From JAEUNJ01 sp052035955 (lineage in GTDB: Bacteria; Pseudomonadota; Gammaproteobacteria; Burkholderiales; Rhodocyclaceae): 61,720 nucleotides of DNA. The translations under genes were made by a program, and so were the position numbers. This document shows, piece by piece, positions 1 through 8,699 of the stretch. Numbering within the stretch: the first letter of the stretch is position 1; the number at the start of each line of letters is the position of its first letter. The stretch spans positions 1 through 61,720 of the forward strand of contig JBPOHD010000059.1 in NCBI GenBank assembly GCA_052035955.1. Direction: 5' to 3'. The notes under the pieces are model-generated. The model was not told where the DNA came from, searched no databases, and saw only the letters and a program-made list of their open reading frames with translations.

Positions 1-7
1 CGGATTT

Positions 8-14
8 CTCCTTT
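8..14 (-). promoter_or_regulatory. Ribosome-binding site of a gene beyond the window edge (probably hybC)
   Basis: Read on the minus strand, AAAGGAG lies after the hybB stop codon and seven bases before the window edge, which is the right spacing for a start codon just outside. In hybOABC operons the next gene is the [NiFe] large subunit hybC. The site is seen; the identity of the gene is inferred. Confidence 0.6.
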
Positions 15-25
15 GCTCGAAGGGG

Positions 26-1201
26 TCAGGCGGCCGCGTGCGCTTCGCGCGGCAGCACCGGAAAGGTCTTGACGATGAACAGGTAGAGGGCGATTTCCGT
101 GGCGATGGTCGCCACGGTCATGATCAGCTCCGGCAGGGCCGGGAAGTAGCTGAAGCCCGGACCCGGGTTGTAGGTGATCAGGAAGGCATCGAAGCGGTAG
201 AGGGCCCCGGCCAGGATCATGCTGACGGCCGCGTAGAGCAGGTGCTTGCCGTTCTCCCGCTTGGCCGGCGAGGCCAGCACCGCCAGCGGGTAGGCGAACA
301 GGGCGGTCTCGATCCAGAACATGACGCTGCCGAGGTCGAAGGCGAACATGGCGCCGACCTTGCCGGCCAGCACCAGGTAGGCGAAGCGGACGACCAGGAA
401 GGCCGCGATCAGCCCCATGATGATCCTGCCCAGGCCGGAGAACAGGTGCGTCTCCGGATGCCGCTTGAAGCCGGTGGTCAGCAGCGAGCCCTCGAAGATG
501 ACGATCGCGAAGCCCATGGTGAAGGCGGAGAGGACCGCCAGCAATGGCTGGACGTGCAGCGTCTGCCAGAGCGGATGCACCTTGTAGCCCATGGCGATAA
601 GGAAGCTCCCCAGGGAGGACTGGTGCATGGTCGGCAGCAGGATGCCGAGGGCGATGAAGAAGAACAGGGCCTTGTCGAGCCGGCGTCGCCAGGCGTCCGC
701 CCGCAGCTGCCACCCGGTCTGCCGCCCCAGCCACTCGAGCAGGGCCGGCGAGAACTCGATGGCCAGCACGAGCACGTAGGTGGCCACGCACAGGCCGACT
801 TCCAGCATCACCGAATGAGGGTTCGCCTGCCAGGGCAGGAACATGTTGTAGGCGTTCCAGTACCGCCCCATGTCCACGAAGGCGCCGAAGGCCGCGAAAC
901 CGTAGCCGAGCAGGCTGGTCACCAGCGCGGGACGGATCAGCGGGTGGTAGCGGCCCTTGTTGAAGAGATAGACCGTCACCGCCAGCGCGTAGCCGCCGCA
1001 GGCCAGCGCCGTGCCGACGACGATGTCGTAGATCACCCAGACCCCCCACGGGAAGCCGCCGTTCAGGTTGGCGACGGTGCCCATGCCGGTGATGAAGCGG
1101 GTGACCAGGAAGACGGTGCCCAGCGCCGCGATGGCGACCATCAGCAGGAAGAAGGGCGTGAGGAGCGGTCGGTTCTCGATCGCCTGGTACTCGTGTTTCA
1201 T
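26..1201 (-). CDS. hybB: HybB, NrfD-type membrane subunit of hydrogenase 2
   Basis: This 391-aa, very hydrophobic protein has about ten predicted membrane segments and the NrfD/HybB fold. HybB anchors the HybOC hydrogenase to the membrane and exchanges electrons with quinones; it has no haem. The N-terminal PLLTPFFLLM stretch, the FPWGVWVIYD segment and the late TYNPGPGFSYFPALPE loop are HybB-like. Its ATG overlaps the hybA stop by four bases, so the two are translationally coupled in the order hybO-hybA-hybB. Full length for the family. Confidence 0.93.
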   Translation of the reverse strand: MKHEYQAIENRPLLTPFFLLMVAIAALGTVFLVTRFITGMGTVANLNGGFPWGVWVIYDIVVGTALACGGYALAVTVYLFNKGRYHPLIRPALVTSLLGYGFAAFGAFVDMGRYWNAYNMFLPWQANPHSVMLEVGLCVATYVLVLAIEFSPALLEWLGRQTGWQLRADAWRRRLDKALFFFIALGILLPTMHQSSLGSFLIAMGYKVHPLWQTLHVQPLLAVLSAFTMGFAIVIFEGSLLTTGFKRHPETHLFSGLGRIIMGLIAAFLVVRFAYLVLAGKVGAMFAFDLGSVMFWIETALFAYPLAVLASPAKRENGKHLLYAAVSMILAGALYRFDAFLITYNPGPGFSYFPALPELIMTVATIATEIALYLFIVKTFPVLPREAHAAA

Positions 1202-2181
1202 TCCGAGCCTCCTTTCCGGTCGTCCTCGGTATTCCGCTTCACCAGCCAGGTGAAGCCCCCGAGCGCGATGGCCGGCAACGCGAAGTAGCTGTAGAGCGTG
1301 CCCTGGACGCCTTCGGAGATCGACGCGTAGGAGCGTTCCGGCAGGGGCGGCATGCCGAGTTGGTCGTAGGGAATGGCCGACAGGTGCATGACGTTGGTGC
1401 CGCCGGCTTCCTTTTCGCCCCAGACCGTCTTCTGGTATCCGGGCACTGCCTTTTCATGGAAGCTGTCGGGCTTGCGGATGTCGCCGCGCGGATAGGCATA
1501 GGTTTCGCCCGGCTTGAGGGCCAGGCGTCGCTTCGCCTCCGCCAGCAGCGCGCTGCGGGAACCGAAAAGGGTGGCGCCCGTCGGGCAGGCTTCCGCGCAG
1601 CCGGTCATCATGCCCTTGTCGATGCGCCCGACACCCTTCTGGTTGCACATCTGGCACTTGTGGATCTTGCCGAAGGCGTTGTCGTAGTCGTATTGCGGCA
1701 CGTTGTAGGGGCAGCCGGTCATGCAGGTGCGGCAGCCGATGCACACGTCCGCGTCGTAGCCGACGATGCCGGTCGTGGGATGGCGGGTCAGCGCCTGCAC
1801 GGGGCAGACCGAGACGCAGCCCGGATCGACGCAATGCATGCAGCTGCGCTTCTCGAAGGCGAATCCGTCTGCCAGGGCATCCTTGACCGCGCCCTTGCCA
1901 TCGACGTGGATCTTGATGACGTTGAGCGTCTGGGCGGAAAGGTCGAGGGCGAAATCCGCGTGGACGTCGCCGGCCAGGGGCACGGGCGGCATGCCATTGA
2001 CTTCCTTGCACTTGCTCACGCAGGCCTTGCAGCCGACGCACAGCGTGGCGTCGTAGAGCATGCCCACCGCTTCCGGCGCCGGGTCGAGGTTCGGGCGGGC
2101 CTGGGCGCCCGCTCCCGCCAGGGCGGCCGCCGAGGCCACCGTGGCGCCGAGGGAGGTTTTGAAGAAGTTTCTCCGGTCCAT
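1198..2181 (-). CDS. hybA: HybA, four-cluster ferredoxin subunit of hydrogenase 2
   Basis: The 327-aa protein begins with a twin-arginine signal (MDRRNFFKTSL) and carries sixteen cysteines in four [4Fe-4S] motifs, near residues 48-58, 114-126, 147-157 and 176-199. The CxxCxxC(x)nC spacing is that of DmsB/HybA electron carriers. A C-terminal hydrophobic segment (about residues 297-319) would anchor it on the periplasmic side. It passes electrons between HybO and HybB. The ATG chosen gives the Tat signal and starts two bases after the hybO stop codon. Confidence 0.93.
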   Translation of the reverse strand: MDRRNFFKTSLGATVASAAALAGAGAQARPNLDPAPEAVGMLYDATLCVGCKACVSKCKEVNGMPPVPLAGDVHADFALDLSAQTLNVIKIHVDGKGAVKDALADGFAFEKRSCMHCVDPGCVSVCPVQALTRHPTTGIVGYDADVCIGCRTCMTGCPYNVPQYDYDNAFGKIHKCQMCNQKGVGRIDKGMMTGCAEACPTGATLFGSRSALLAEAKRRLALKPGETYAYPRGDIRKPDSFHEKAVPGYQKTVWGEKEAGGTNVMHLSAIPYDQLGMPPLPERSYASISEGVQGTLYSYFALPAIALGGFTWLVKRNTEDDRKGGSE

Positions 2182-2183
2182 GG

Positions 2184-3347
2184 TCAGGCTCCCTGGCCGC
2201 CCGGCTTGTCCGCCTCCGCCCGCGTGGCCTCCAGTTTCTTGCCGGTCGCCGCCGTCGCGCCGAGCAGCGCCCCCACCGCCACGCCGGCCACGGCCGCGGC
2301 CGCGACCACCGTCGATGAAGTCGGGTTCTGCCGGTCGGCGATGTTGGGGAAGGCATTGGGCGGCGTGTGGGTCTTCACCTCGGCCAGGCTGAACATGGGC
2401 TTGTTGAAGCCGGTGCCCTGCTCGGAGCAGCCGAAGCAGGGATGGCCGACGCCGATCGGCCAGACACCGCCGCCGACGTTGTTGTATTCGAGGCTTGGGC
2501 AGTTGTTGTAGGTCTCCGGACCCTTGCAGCCCAGCTTGTACAGGCACCAGCCCTGGCGATGCCCGTCGTCGCCGAACTGGGTGGCGAAGCGGCCGGCGTC
2601 GAAATGGGGACGGCGATAGCAGTTCTCGTGGATCAGGCGGCTGTAGGCCCACTTCGGCCGTCCCTTGTCGTCGATCGGGGGCAGCTTGCCGTAGGTGACG
2701 AAATAGAGGACCGTGCCCAGGAAGTTGGCCGGGTTCGGCGGACAGCCGGGAATCGTGACCACGGTCTTGCCCTTGAGGAACTGGGGGGCGCCGGTGGCCC
2801 CGGTCGGGTTCGGCGAGGCCGACTGCACGCCCCCCCAGCTGGCGCAGGAGCCAAACGCCACGATGGCGGCGGCGCCCTCGGCGGCCTCCCGGGTGGCGTC
2901 CATCATCGTCTGGCCGCCGATCTTGCAGAAGATGCCGTTCTGGGCCAGGGGAATCGCGCCTTCGATCACCAGCAGGTATTTGCCGTGGTGCTTCTTCATC
3001 GCCTCGCGCTTGATTTCCTCGACGCGATGTCCGGCGCCCGCATCCAGCGTCTGGTGATAGTCGAGGGAGATCAGGTCGAGGATCAGGTGCTCGAAGGAGG
3101 GTTGTTCCGAGCGCAGCAGCGATTCGGTGGGACCCGTGCATTCTTGGCCATGCAGCCAGATGACCGGGGGCCGCCCCGGGTTGGCGATGGCCTGGGCCAT
3201 GGCGTAGGCGGCCTTGGTTCCCAGCCCGAAGGACGCGGCCACCCCGGTGCAGAACTTCAGGAAGGTCCGGCGCGAAACGCCCAGCCTGCGTTCGACGGCC
3301 GTGAATTCGACCGACGATTCGATTGCGAAATCGGATTGCTTGTCCAC
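2184..3347 (-). CDS. hybO: HybO-like [NiFe] hydrogenase small subunit with an altered proximal cluster site
   Basis: Small subunit of a group 1c-type uptake hydrogenase, about 387 aa, with a Tat signal (SRRTFLKFC) and a C-terminal hydrophobic helix. The distal cluster ligands (HENC, GWC, LGC) and the medial [3Fe-4S] ligands (NNC, HPCFGC) are present. The proximal site is odd: the family motif ECTGCTES reads ECTGPTES here, so one of four cysteines is proline (codon at 3129-3131), while the later GSCA and GCPP cysteines remain. A GTG at 3347 follows GGGGGAGAG by seven bases and is preferred over an upstream TTG at 3365. Downstream are hybA and hybB. Confidence 0.9.
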   Translation of the reverse strand: MDKQSDFAIESSVEFTAVERRLGVSRRTFLKFCTGVAASFGLGTKAAYAMAQAIANPGRPPVIWLHGQECTGPTESLLRSEQPSFEHLILDLISLDYHQTLDAGAGHRVEEIKREAMKKHHGKYLLVIEGAIPLAQNGIFCKIGGQTMMDATREAAEGAAAIVAFGSCASWGGVQSASPNPTGATGAPQFLKGKTVVTIPGCPPNPANFLGTVLYFVTYGKLPPIDDKGRPKWAYSRLIHENCYRRPHFDAGRFATQFGDDGHRQGWCLYKLGCKGPETYNNCPSLEYNNVGGGVWPIGVGHPCFGCSEQGTGFNKPMFSLAEVKTHTPPNAFPNIADRQNPTSSTVVAAAAVAGVAVGALLGATAATGKKLEATRAEADKPGGQGA

Positions 3348-3391
3348 GATGACACTCTCCCCCAATGGCCACGTCTAGATCATGGCCTAAA

Positions 3392-3407
3392 TGCAAGTTC
3401 CGCACCA
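3392..3407 (-). promoter_or_regulatory. Candidate sigma-54 promoter of hybOAB
   Basis: The minus strand reads TGGTGCGGAACTTGCA: GG and GC dinucleotides separated by ten bases, with a perfect TTGCA at -12 and TGG..CG at -24. The start of transcription would fall near 3381, about 34 bases before the preferred GTG. It fits activation by the GAFTGA-bearing HoxA encoded in this window. Prediction only. Confidence 0.6.
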
Positions 3408-3658
3408 AAACGGGGAGACCCGCTTAAGCTATTGATTAAACGAATGTGGAACGCGAAAAACGAGCCGACGGCCGATCGGGACTGAAAATAATCCTGGCGC
3501 CTTCGGGCGCGAACTGGAAACCATCCTGCCAATCCCGGGCGATCGGAAGGCAGGCATTCCGGGGATCGCAGGCGGACTGGGCCGCCTCCGACCCACGCCT
3601 CCCCCCGCAGTTGCCCGAGACCGCGGATACGGAAGCCGCGGCCTCGCCGGCCGGCGCC
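3408..3658. other. Intergenic region between hipA and the hybO promoter
   Basis: About 250 bases with no convincing gene. Short open frames here lack a ribosome-binding site and any recognisable motif. Activator sites for the hybO promoter would be expected in it, but none is clear by eye. Confidence 0.5.
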
Positions 3659-4884
3659 TCAACCGGACCCGAGTCGGGCAAGCCGTCGGCCGATGTCGGC
3701 CGCGAAGAATTCCACGGAACGGGAAGACACGCCGAGTTTCGCCGCCACGTCGGCAAAATCCGCTACCGCCCCGGCCACCGCCTCGACGGCCGCCACGGCG
3801 CGGGCGCGGGACCCCAGCCAGGCCGCCCCCAGGTCGACCAGTTCGCCGCCCGTCGGTGTCATGCGGCCATGACCCATGGCGAGGACGTGCTCCAGGTTGC
3901 GGGCCAGGTTGGGCACCAGGTCGTAGGCGGGAGACAGCCTGTATCCTTCCGGCATGTGGCGCATGGCGAAGTTCTTCAGGTGGTCGTCGGTGTTGCCGAT
4001 GGCGGCGTTGAATACCATGCGGCGGAAGAGATCCGCCACGTCGGCGGCCGGATCGGCGGAATGCTTGCGTACCATGCCCATGGGATCATCGTAGGAGAGG
4101 GCGAAGGTCCCGCCCCGCTCGCGGCACAGGGTCCTGAGGCTGATCATGTGGTGCCGGCCCGAAGCCGTCAGGTCGAAACGCCGGGTCAGCAGGATGTGGC
4201 GCGCACCGGCCGCCAGCAGCCGGTTTTCCGGGACGGGGATGCCGGCGGCGGCAGCCAGCGCCAGGCAGGCCGCCTCCAGGCCGGGCACGTCGTGGCCCTC
4301 GTCCCGGTGGCGGGACGGAAACTTGGCGATCCAATAATCCCCGCCATCCATGACGATGGCCTTGGGACGGGCCCCGCCCGGCGTCGAACCGGCCTCGAAC
4401 AGGCCTCGAACAGGCGATGCAGGGTGGCGTCGTCCAGGGTCTCGCCGGCGTCGAAGCGCTCGGCGGCGCCGGCCAGGTCCTCCGCCGTGCCGGCTCGCCG
4501 GCGCGGTGTGGGCGGCCGGCGGTCGGGGCCGTAGGCGAGGGCACCCATTGTGTCGGCGCCGCTCTCGAGGAGAAAACGCGCCGGAACCTGCTCGGCGCGC
4601 GGCAGGCGACGTTCCAGCACCAGGAGCCGGCGCCCCCAGTCGTCGGGCAGGGAATCGTCGAACACGCCCAGTGGCGGACCGAGGTGGCTGGCCCGGAACT
4701 CTCCCGGCCGCAGGGGCAGGGATTCGGGGTCCAGGGCAAAGGCCCCTGCCCGTTCCAGCCATTCCGGGGCATAACGAAAGGCCGAGGGGGCCGAACCGTC
4801 GGCGCGCAGGTCGGCGAAGGCCAGTTCGCCGGCGATGGCCACCTGGCCGTCGGGAAAACGGAGGAAGACGACGAGCCGCCTCAT
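3659..4884 (-). pseudogene. hipA: hipA-family serine/threonine kinase toxin, frameshifted
   Basis: The N-terminal frame (start 4884, MRRLVVFLRF...) runs to HRLFEA, then leaves frame. The rest continues in another frame from GSTPGGARPKAIVM to the stop at 3659. Deleting one copy of the 11-bp tandem repeat at 4391-4414 joins them into an intact protein of about 408 aa, the normal HipA size. The C-terminal part keeps the GGARPK nucleotide loop, the catalytic NTDDHLKN motif and DLVPN. HipA kinases phosphorylate translation targets such as glutamyl-tRNA synthetase and cause persistence. The start overlaps the hipB stop. As written the toxin is off. Confidence 0.85.
4391..4414. repeat. 11-bp tandem duplication inside hipA
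   Basis: CCTCGAACAGG occurs twice in direct tandem (4393-4403 and 4404-4414), with two further matching bases upstream. The extra 11 bases shift the hipA frame. Short tandem units of this kind can expand and contract by slippage, so the change may be reversible. Confidence 0.9.
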
Positions 4885-5216
4885 CGCCGCCTGGCCCTTT
4901 GCCGGCCGGCACCTGGTCCCGGCGGAGTTTCGTCGAACAGGCTGTCGGCCGCGAGCAGGCGACCCAGGTCGTCCGGCCGGTCGAGCATCCAGAGTGCAGC
5001 CGCCCAGGCACCGACCGCCACGGTCGGCAGGCCTTGTTCCATGTCCCGCAGGGTCGGCACGGAAACCCCGATGCGGGCGGCGAAGACGGCCTGGGTGTCA
5101 TTGCGGGCCAGGCGCTCCCGGCGCAACCGGGTGCCGAGGGCCACCAGGGAGGATTGTGTGCCGTTATTGGAAAACATAAGGCCCATTATCATCTTTTTTG
5201 TCATCCAATACATCAT
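4881..5216 (-). CDS. hipB: HipB-like XRE antitoxin
   Basis: A protein of up to 111 aa with a central XRE helix-turn-helix (LGTRLRRERLARNDTQAVFA...VPTLRDMEQG). HipB proteins bind HipA and repress their own operon. The stop overlaps the hipA ATG by four bases (ATGA), the classical hipBA arrangement. Several in-frame ATGs lie in the AT-rich first 45 bases, none with a strong ribosome-binding site, so the exact start is uncertain; one near 5175 (MFSNNG) is equally possible. Confidence 0.8.
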   Translation of the reverse strand: MMYWMTKKMIMGLMFSNNGTQSSLVALGTRLRRERLARNDTQAVFAARIGVSVPTLRDMEQGLPTVAVGAWAAALWMLDRPDDLGRLLAADSLFDETPPGPGAGRQRARRR

Positions 5217-5661
5217 TTAATTTGTGTTACAGGCGCCCCCCGCCCTCGAGCCCAAGACCAGACCTCCGGGGCTTTCGACCCGATGAGACCGCGCTGAAGG
5301 CGAATCCCAACTTCAGCCACTCATGCATATCCGGCATCGGCGGCGAAGCGCGGGGGATACGCCCTCCGCAACGAAGCCTTCTCCCCCAAAGCGGGTGATT
5401 CGGCAGGTCGGGCGATCGGAGGATTCCGGCGCCGCCGGGAGCGGCACCGACAGCGTGCGCGCCACCCGGTGTAACGCTGCCGGTAACATCCGTCGCCCCG
5501 AAAGCCGCCCGGGAAGCCCCGCCGCTGCTGGCTTTGCGGGTTTTCATGCATCCGGCACGAGGGCCCGGCGCAAAGCAGCTTTCCACTCGCGCCGCCGCTT
5601 CCGCGGTCTGCTTTCCACTCCCGGCCCGAGCGGCCCGGAACACCGGGAATTTCTGTTTATT
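5217..5661. other. Intergenic region between divergent hipB and hoxK
   Basis: No supportable gene in about 445 bases. The first 30 bases are AT-rich and probably hold the hipB promoter. The remainder is GC-rich, with open frames on both strands that look like chance. HoxA-binding sites for the hoxK promoter may lie in its last 150 bases. Confidence 0.5.
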
Positions 5662-5674
5662 CCTCAAACATTTG
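5662..5674 (+). promoter_or_regulatory. Possible IHF site upstream of hoxK
   Basis: CCTCAAACATTTG matches the IHF consensus WATCAANNNNTTR at all but the first two positions. It sits in a short AT-rich patch about 28 bases upstream of the -24 element, where IHF commonly bends DNA at sigma-54 promoters. Weak, by-eye match. Confidence 0.3.
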
Positions 5675-5701
5675 GAGCGCGATAGTCGACTCAGGAAGGC
5701 T

Positions 5702-5717
5702 TGGCACGCTTCGCGCT
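5702..5717 (+). promoter_or_regulatory. Candidate sigma-54 promoter of the hoxKGZ operon
   Basis: TGGCACGCTTCGCGCT has a perfect -24 TGGCACG and GG-N10-GC spacing; the -12 TT is replaced by GC. Transcription would start near 5728, leaving a leader of about 75 bases before hoxK. In Cupriavidus the homologous hoxK promoter is sigma-54 dependent and HoxA activated. Confidence 0.6.
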
Positions 5718-5801
5718 TGGGAGGCCTGCCACCGCCGTGCCCGGGAACCCGACCTGCCCCCGGTGCCGGCGCTGAACACAGCGACCGACAGGAGACCACC
5801 G

Positions 5802-6887
5802 ATGACCGAAACCTTCTACGAAGTCCTGCGCCGGCAGGGAATCACCCGGCGCAGCTTCCTCAAGTTCTGCAGCTTGACGGCCTCCTCCCTGGGCCTGGGC
5901 TCGGCCTTCGTGCCGAAGATCGCCCACGCCCTGGAGACCAAGCCGCGCACGCCGGTCATCTGGCTGCACGGCCTCGAATGCACCTGCTGCTCGGAATCCT
6001 TCATCCGCTCCGCCCATCCGCTGACCAAGGACGTGGTCCTCTCCATGCTCTCCCTGGACTACGACGACACGCTGATGGCTGCCGCCGGCCACCAGGCCGA
6101 GGCGATCATCGAGGAGGTGAAGAAGAAGTACAAGGGCAACTACATCGTCGCCGTCGAGGGCAACCCGCCCCTCAACGAGGACGGCATGTACTGCATCCAC
6201 GGCGGCCGGCCCTTCGTGGAAGTGCTGAAGGAAACCTGTGCCGACGCCAAGGCGGTCATCTCCTGGGGCGCCTGCGCCTCCTACGGCTGCGTGCAGGCGG
6301 CCAAGCCGAACCCGACCCGGGCCACCCCGGTGCACCAGGTCATCAGCGGCAAGCCCATCGTGCGCGTGCCGGGCTGCCCGCCCATCGCCGAGGTGATGAC
6401 GGGCGTCGTCACCTACATGCTCACCTTCGACCGCATCCCCGAGCTTGACCGCCAGGGCCGGCCGAAGATGTTCTACGGCCAGCGCATCCACGACAAGTGC
6501 TACCGCCGGCCCCACTTCGACGCCGGCCAGTTCGTCGAGCAGTGGGACGACGAGGGGGCGCGCAAAGGCTACTGCCTCTACAAGATGGGCTGCAAGGGGC
6601 CCACCACCTACAACGCCTGCTCGACGGTGCGCTGGAACGGCGGCGTCTCCTTCCCCATCCAGTCGGGCCACGGCTGCATCGGCTGCTCCGAGGACGGCTT
6701 CTGGGACAAGGGGACCTTTTACGACCGGGTCACCGACATCAAGCAGTTCGGCATCGAGTCGAACGCCGACAAGGTGGGCGGCACGGCGGCCGCCGTCGTC
6801 GGCGGCGCCATCGCGGTGCACGCGGGCCTGTCGGCCCTGAAGCGGGCGTCGGTCAAGCAGGGCGACCAGAACACGGAGGCGAAGTAA
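5802..6887 (+). CDS. hoxK: HoxK/HyaA, small subunit of O2-tolerant membrane-bound [NiFe] hydrogenase
   Basis: 361 aa. A Tat signal (TRRSFLKFC, residues 15-23) precedes the mature protein from about residue 44. The proximal cluster region has six cysteines, C60, C62, C63, C158, C163 and C192 (ECTCCSES, GACASYGC, GCPP), the signature of the [4Fe-3S] cluster that gives group 1d enzymes oxygen tolerance. Medial and distal ligands (HDKC, GYC, MGC, NAC, HGCIGC) and a C-terminal anchoring helix are present. The ATG at 5802 follows AGGAG by seven bases and is preferred over one at 5763. Confidence 0.96.
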   Translation: MTETFYEVLRRQGITRRSFLKFCSLTASSLGLGSAFVPKIAHALETKPRTPVIWLHGLECTCCSESFIRSAHPLTKDVVLSMLSLDYDDTLMAAAGHQAEAIIEEVKKKYKGNYIVAVEGNPPLNEDGMYCIHGGRPFVEVLKETCADAKAVISWGACASYGCVQAAKPNPTRATPVHQVISGKPIVRVPGCPPIAEVMTGVVTYMLTFDRIPELDRQGRPKMFYGQRIHDKCYRRPHFDAGQFVEQWDDEGARKGYCLYKMGCKGPTTYNACSTVRWNGGVSFPIQSGHGCIGCSEDGFWDKGTFYDRVTDIKQFGIESNADKVGGTAAAVVGGAIAVHAGLSALKRASVKQGDQNTEAK

Positions 6888-6889
6888 TC

Positions 6890-8689
6890 ATGGGTGCATA
6901 CGAAACGCAGGGCTTCAAGCTGGACAACTCGGGCAAGCGCCTGGTCGTGGACCCGATCTGCCGGATCGAGGGCCACCTGCGCGTCGAGGTGAACCTCGAC
7001 AAGGACAACGTGATCCGCAACGCCGTGTCCACGGGCACCATGTGGCGCGGCCTGGAGGTGATCCTCAAGGGGCGCGACCCGAGGGATGCCTGGGCCTTCA
7101 CCGAGCGCATCTGCGGCGTGTGCACGGGCACCCATGCCCTGACCTCGGTGCGGGCGGTGGAGGACGCCCTGGCGATCAGGATCCCCGAGAACGCCAACAC
7201 CATCCGCAACATCATGCAGCTGAACCTATACGTGCATGACCACCTGGTGCACTTCTACCACCTCCACGCCCTGGACTGGGTGGACGTCGTGTCGGCCCTC
7301 AAGGCCGATCCGAAGAAGACCTCGGAACTGGCCCAGAGCATCTCCAACTGGCCCCTCTCCTCCCCCGGCTATTTCCGCGACCTGCAGAACCGCCTGAAGA
7401 AGTTCGTCGAAAGCGGCCAGCTCGGTCCCTTCATGAACGGCTACTGGGGCAACCCGGCCTACAAGCTGCCGGCGGAGGCCAACCTGATGGCCGTTGCCCA
7501 CTACCTGGAGGCCCTCGACTTCCAGAAGGAGATCGTCAAGGTCCACACCATCTTCGGCGGCAAGAACCCGCACCCGAACTGGCTGGTCGGCGGCGTGCCC
7601 TGCCCCATCAACGTCCATGACACCGGCGCCGTCGGGGCCATCAACATGGAACGGCTGAACCTGGTGAAAAGCATCATCGACCGCTGCAAGGAGTTCGTCG
7701 AGCAGGTCTACATCCCCGACCTGCTGGCCATCGCCTCCTTCTACAAGGGCTGGCTCTACGGCGGCGGCCTCTCCTCCCAGAACATCCTCTCCTACGGCGA
7801 CATCCCGGACAAGGCCAACGATTACAACCCGGCCAACCTGCTGCTGCCGCGGGGCGCCATCGTCGGCGGCGACCTGGCCAAGGTGCACGCCGTCGACCTG
7901 AAGGATCCGGAGCAGATCCAGGAGTTCGTCAGCCACTCCTGGTACAAGTACGCCGACGAGTCCAAGGGCCTGCATCCCTTCGACGGCGTCACCGAGCCCA
8001 ACTACAAGCCCGAGGGCAAGAACTTCAAGGGCACCCGCACGAAGATCGAGCAACTGGACGAGGAGGCCAAGTACTCCTGGTTGAAGGCGCCGCGCTGGAA
8101 GGGCCACGCCATGGAGGTGGGCTGCCTGTCGCGCATGGTCCTCGGCTACGTGCAGCCCAAGCAGTACCCCTTCATCAAGGACACCATCGACGCCGTCCTG
8201 AAGAAGCTGGACGTGCCGGTGACGGCGCTCTTCTCCACCCTCGGCCGCACGGCCGCCCGGGGCATCGAGACCCTCTACTGCGCCGACCTGCAGGTGCAGC
8301 AGTTCGACAAGCTGGTGGCCGCCATCAAGGCCGGCGACACGGCCACCGCCAACGTCTCCAAGTGGGATCCTTCCACCTGGCCGAAGGAAGCCAAGGGCGC
8401 CTGCTTCACCGAGGCGCCCCGGGGCGCCCTGGGCCACTGGATCAGGATCAAGGACACGAAGATCGACAACTACCAGTGCGTCGTCCCGACCACCTGGAAC
8501 GGCAGCCCGCGGGATCCCAAGGGACAGATCGGCGCCTTCGAGGCCTCGCTGATGAACACGCCGCTGGCCAAGGGGGACCAGCCCCTGGAGATCCTGCGCA
8601 CCCTGCACAGTTTCGACCCCTGCCTGGCCTGCTCGACCCACGTCATGTCGCCGGACGGGGCCGAGATGACCACGGTCAAGATCCGCTAA
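6890..8689 (+). CDS. hoxG: HoxG/HyaB, large subunit of O2-tolerant [NiFe] hydrogenase
   Basis: 599 aa, starting two bases after the hoxK stop. It binds the NiFe(CN)2CO centre through C74 and C77 (RICGVC) and C578 and C581 (DPCLAC). After His584 there is a 15-residue tail (VMSPDGAEMTTVKIR) of the type cut off by a dedicated endopeptidase, here HoxM, once nickel is inserted. With HoxK it oxidises H2 in the periplasm and feeds electrons to HoxZ. Confidence 0.97.
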   Translation: MGAYETQGFKLDNSGKRLVVDPICRIEGHLRVEVNLDKDNVIRNAVSTGTMWRGLEVILKGRDPRDAWAFTERICGVCTGTHALTSVRAVEDALAIRIPENANTIRNIMQLNLYVHDHLVHFYHLHALDWVDVVSALKADPKKTSELAQSISNWPLSSPGYFRDLQNRLKKFVESGQLGPFMNGYWGNPAYKLPAEANLMAVAHYLEALDFQKEIVKVHTIFGGKNPHPNWLVGGVPCPINVHDTGAVGAINMERLNLVKSIIDRCKEFVEQVYIPDLLAIASFYKGWLYGGGLSSQNILSYGDIPDKANDYNPANLLLPRGAIVGGDLAKVHAVDLKDPEQIQEFVSHSWYKYADESKGLHPFDGVTEPNYKPEGKNFKGTRTKIEQLDEEAKYSWLKAPRWKGHAMEVGCLSRMVLGYVQPKQYPFIKDTIDAVLKKLDVPVTALFSTLGRTAARGIETLYCADLQVQQFDKLVAAIKAGDTATANVSKWDPSTWPKEAKGACFTEAPRGALGHWIRIKDTKIDNYQCVVPTTWNGSPRDPKGQIGAFEASLMNTPLAKGDQPLEILRTLHSFDPCLACSTHVMSPDGAEMTTVKIR

Positions 8690-8699
8690 GGAGACCTCC

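Noticed and set aside
1..3365. The hyb operon seemed to lack its large subunit gene hybC
   Set aside because: A good ribosome-binding site lies at 8-14 in the right direction after hybB, so hybC most likely begins just outside the window.
5217..5661. Several open frames between hipB and hoxK
   Set aside because: They overlap each other on both strands, lack start signals and carry no recognisable domain.
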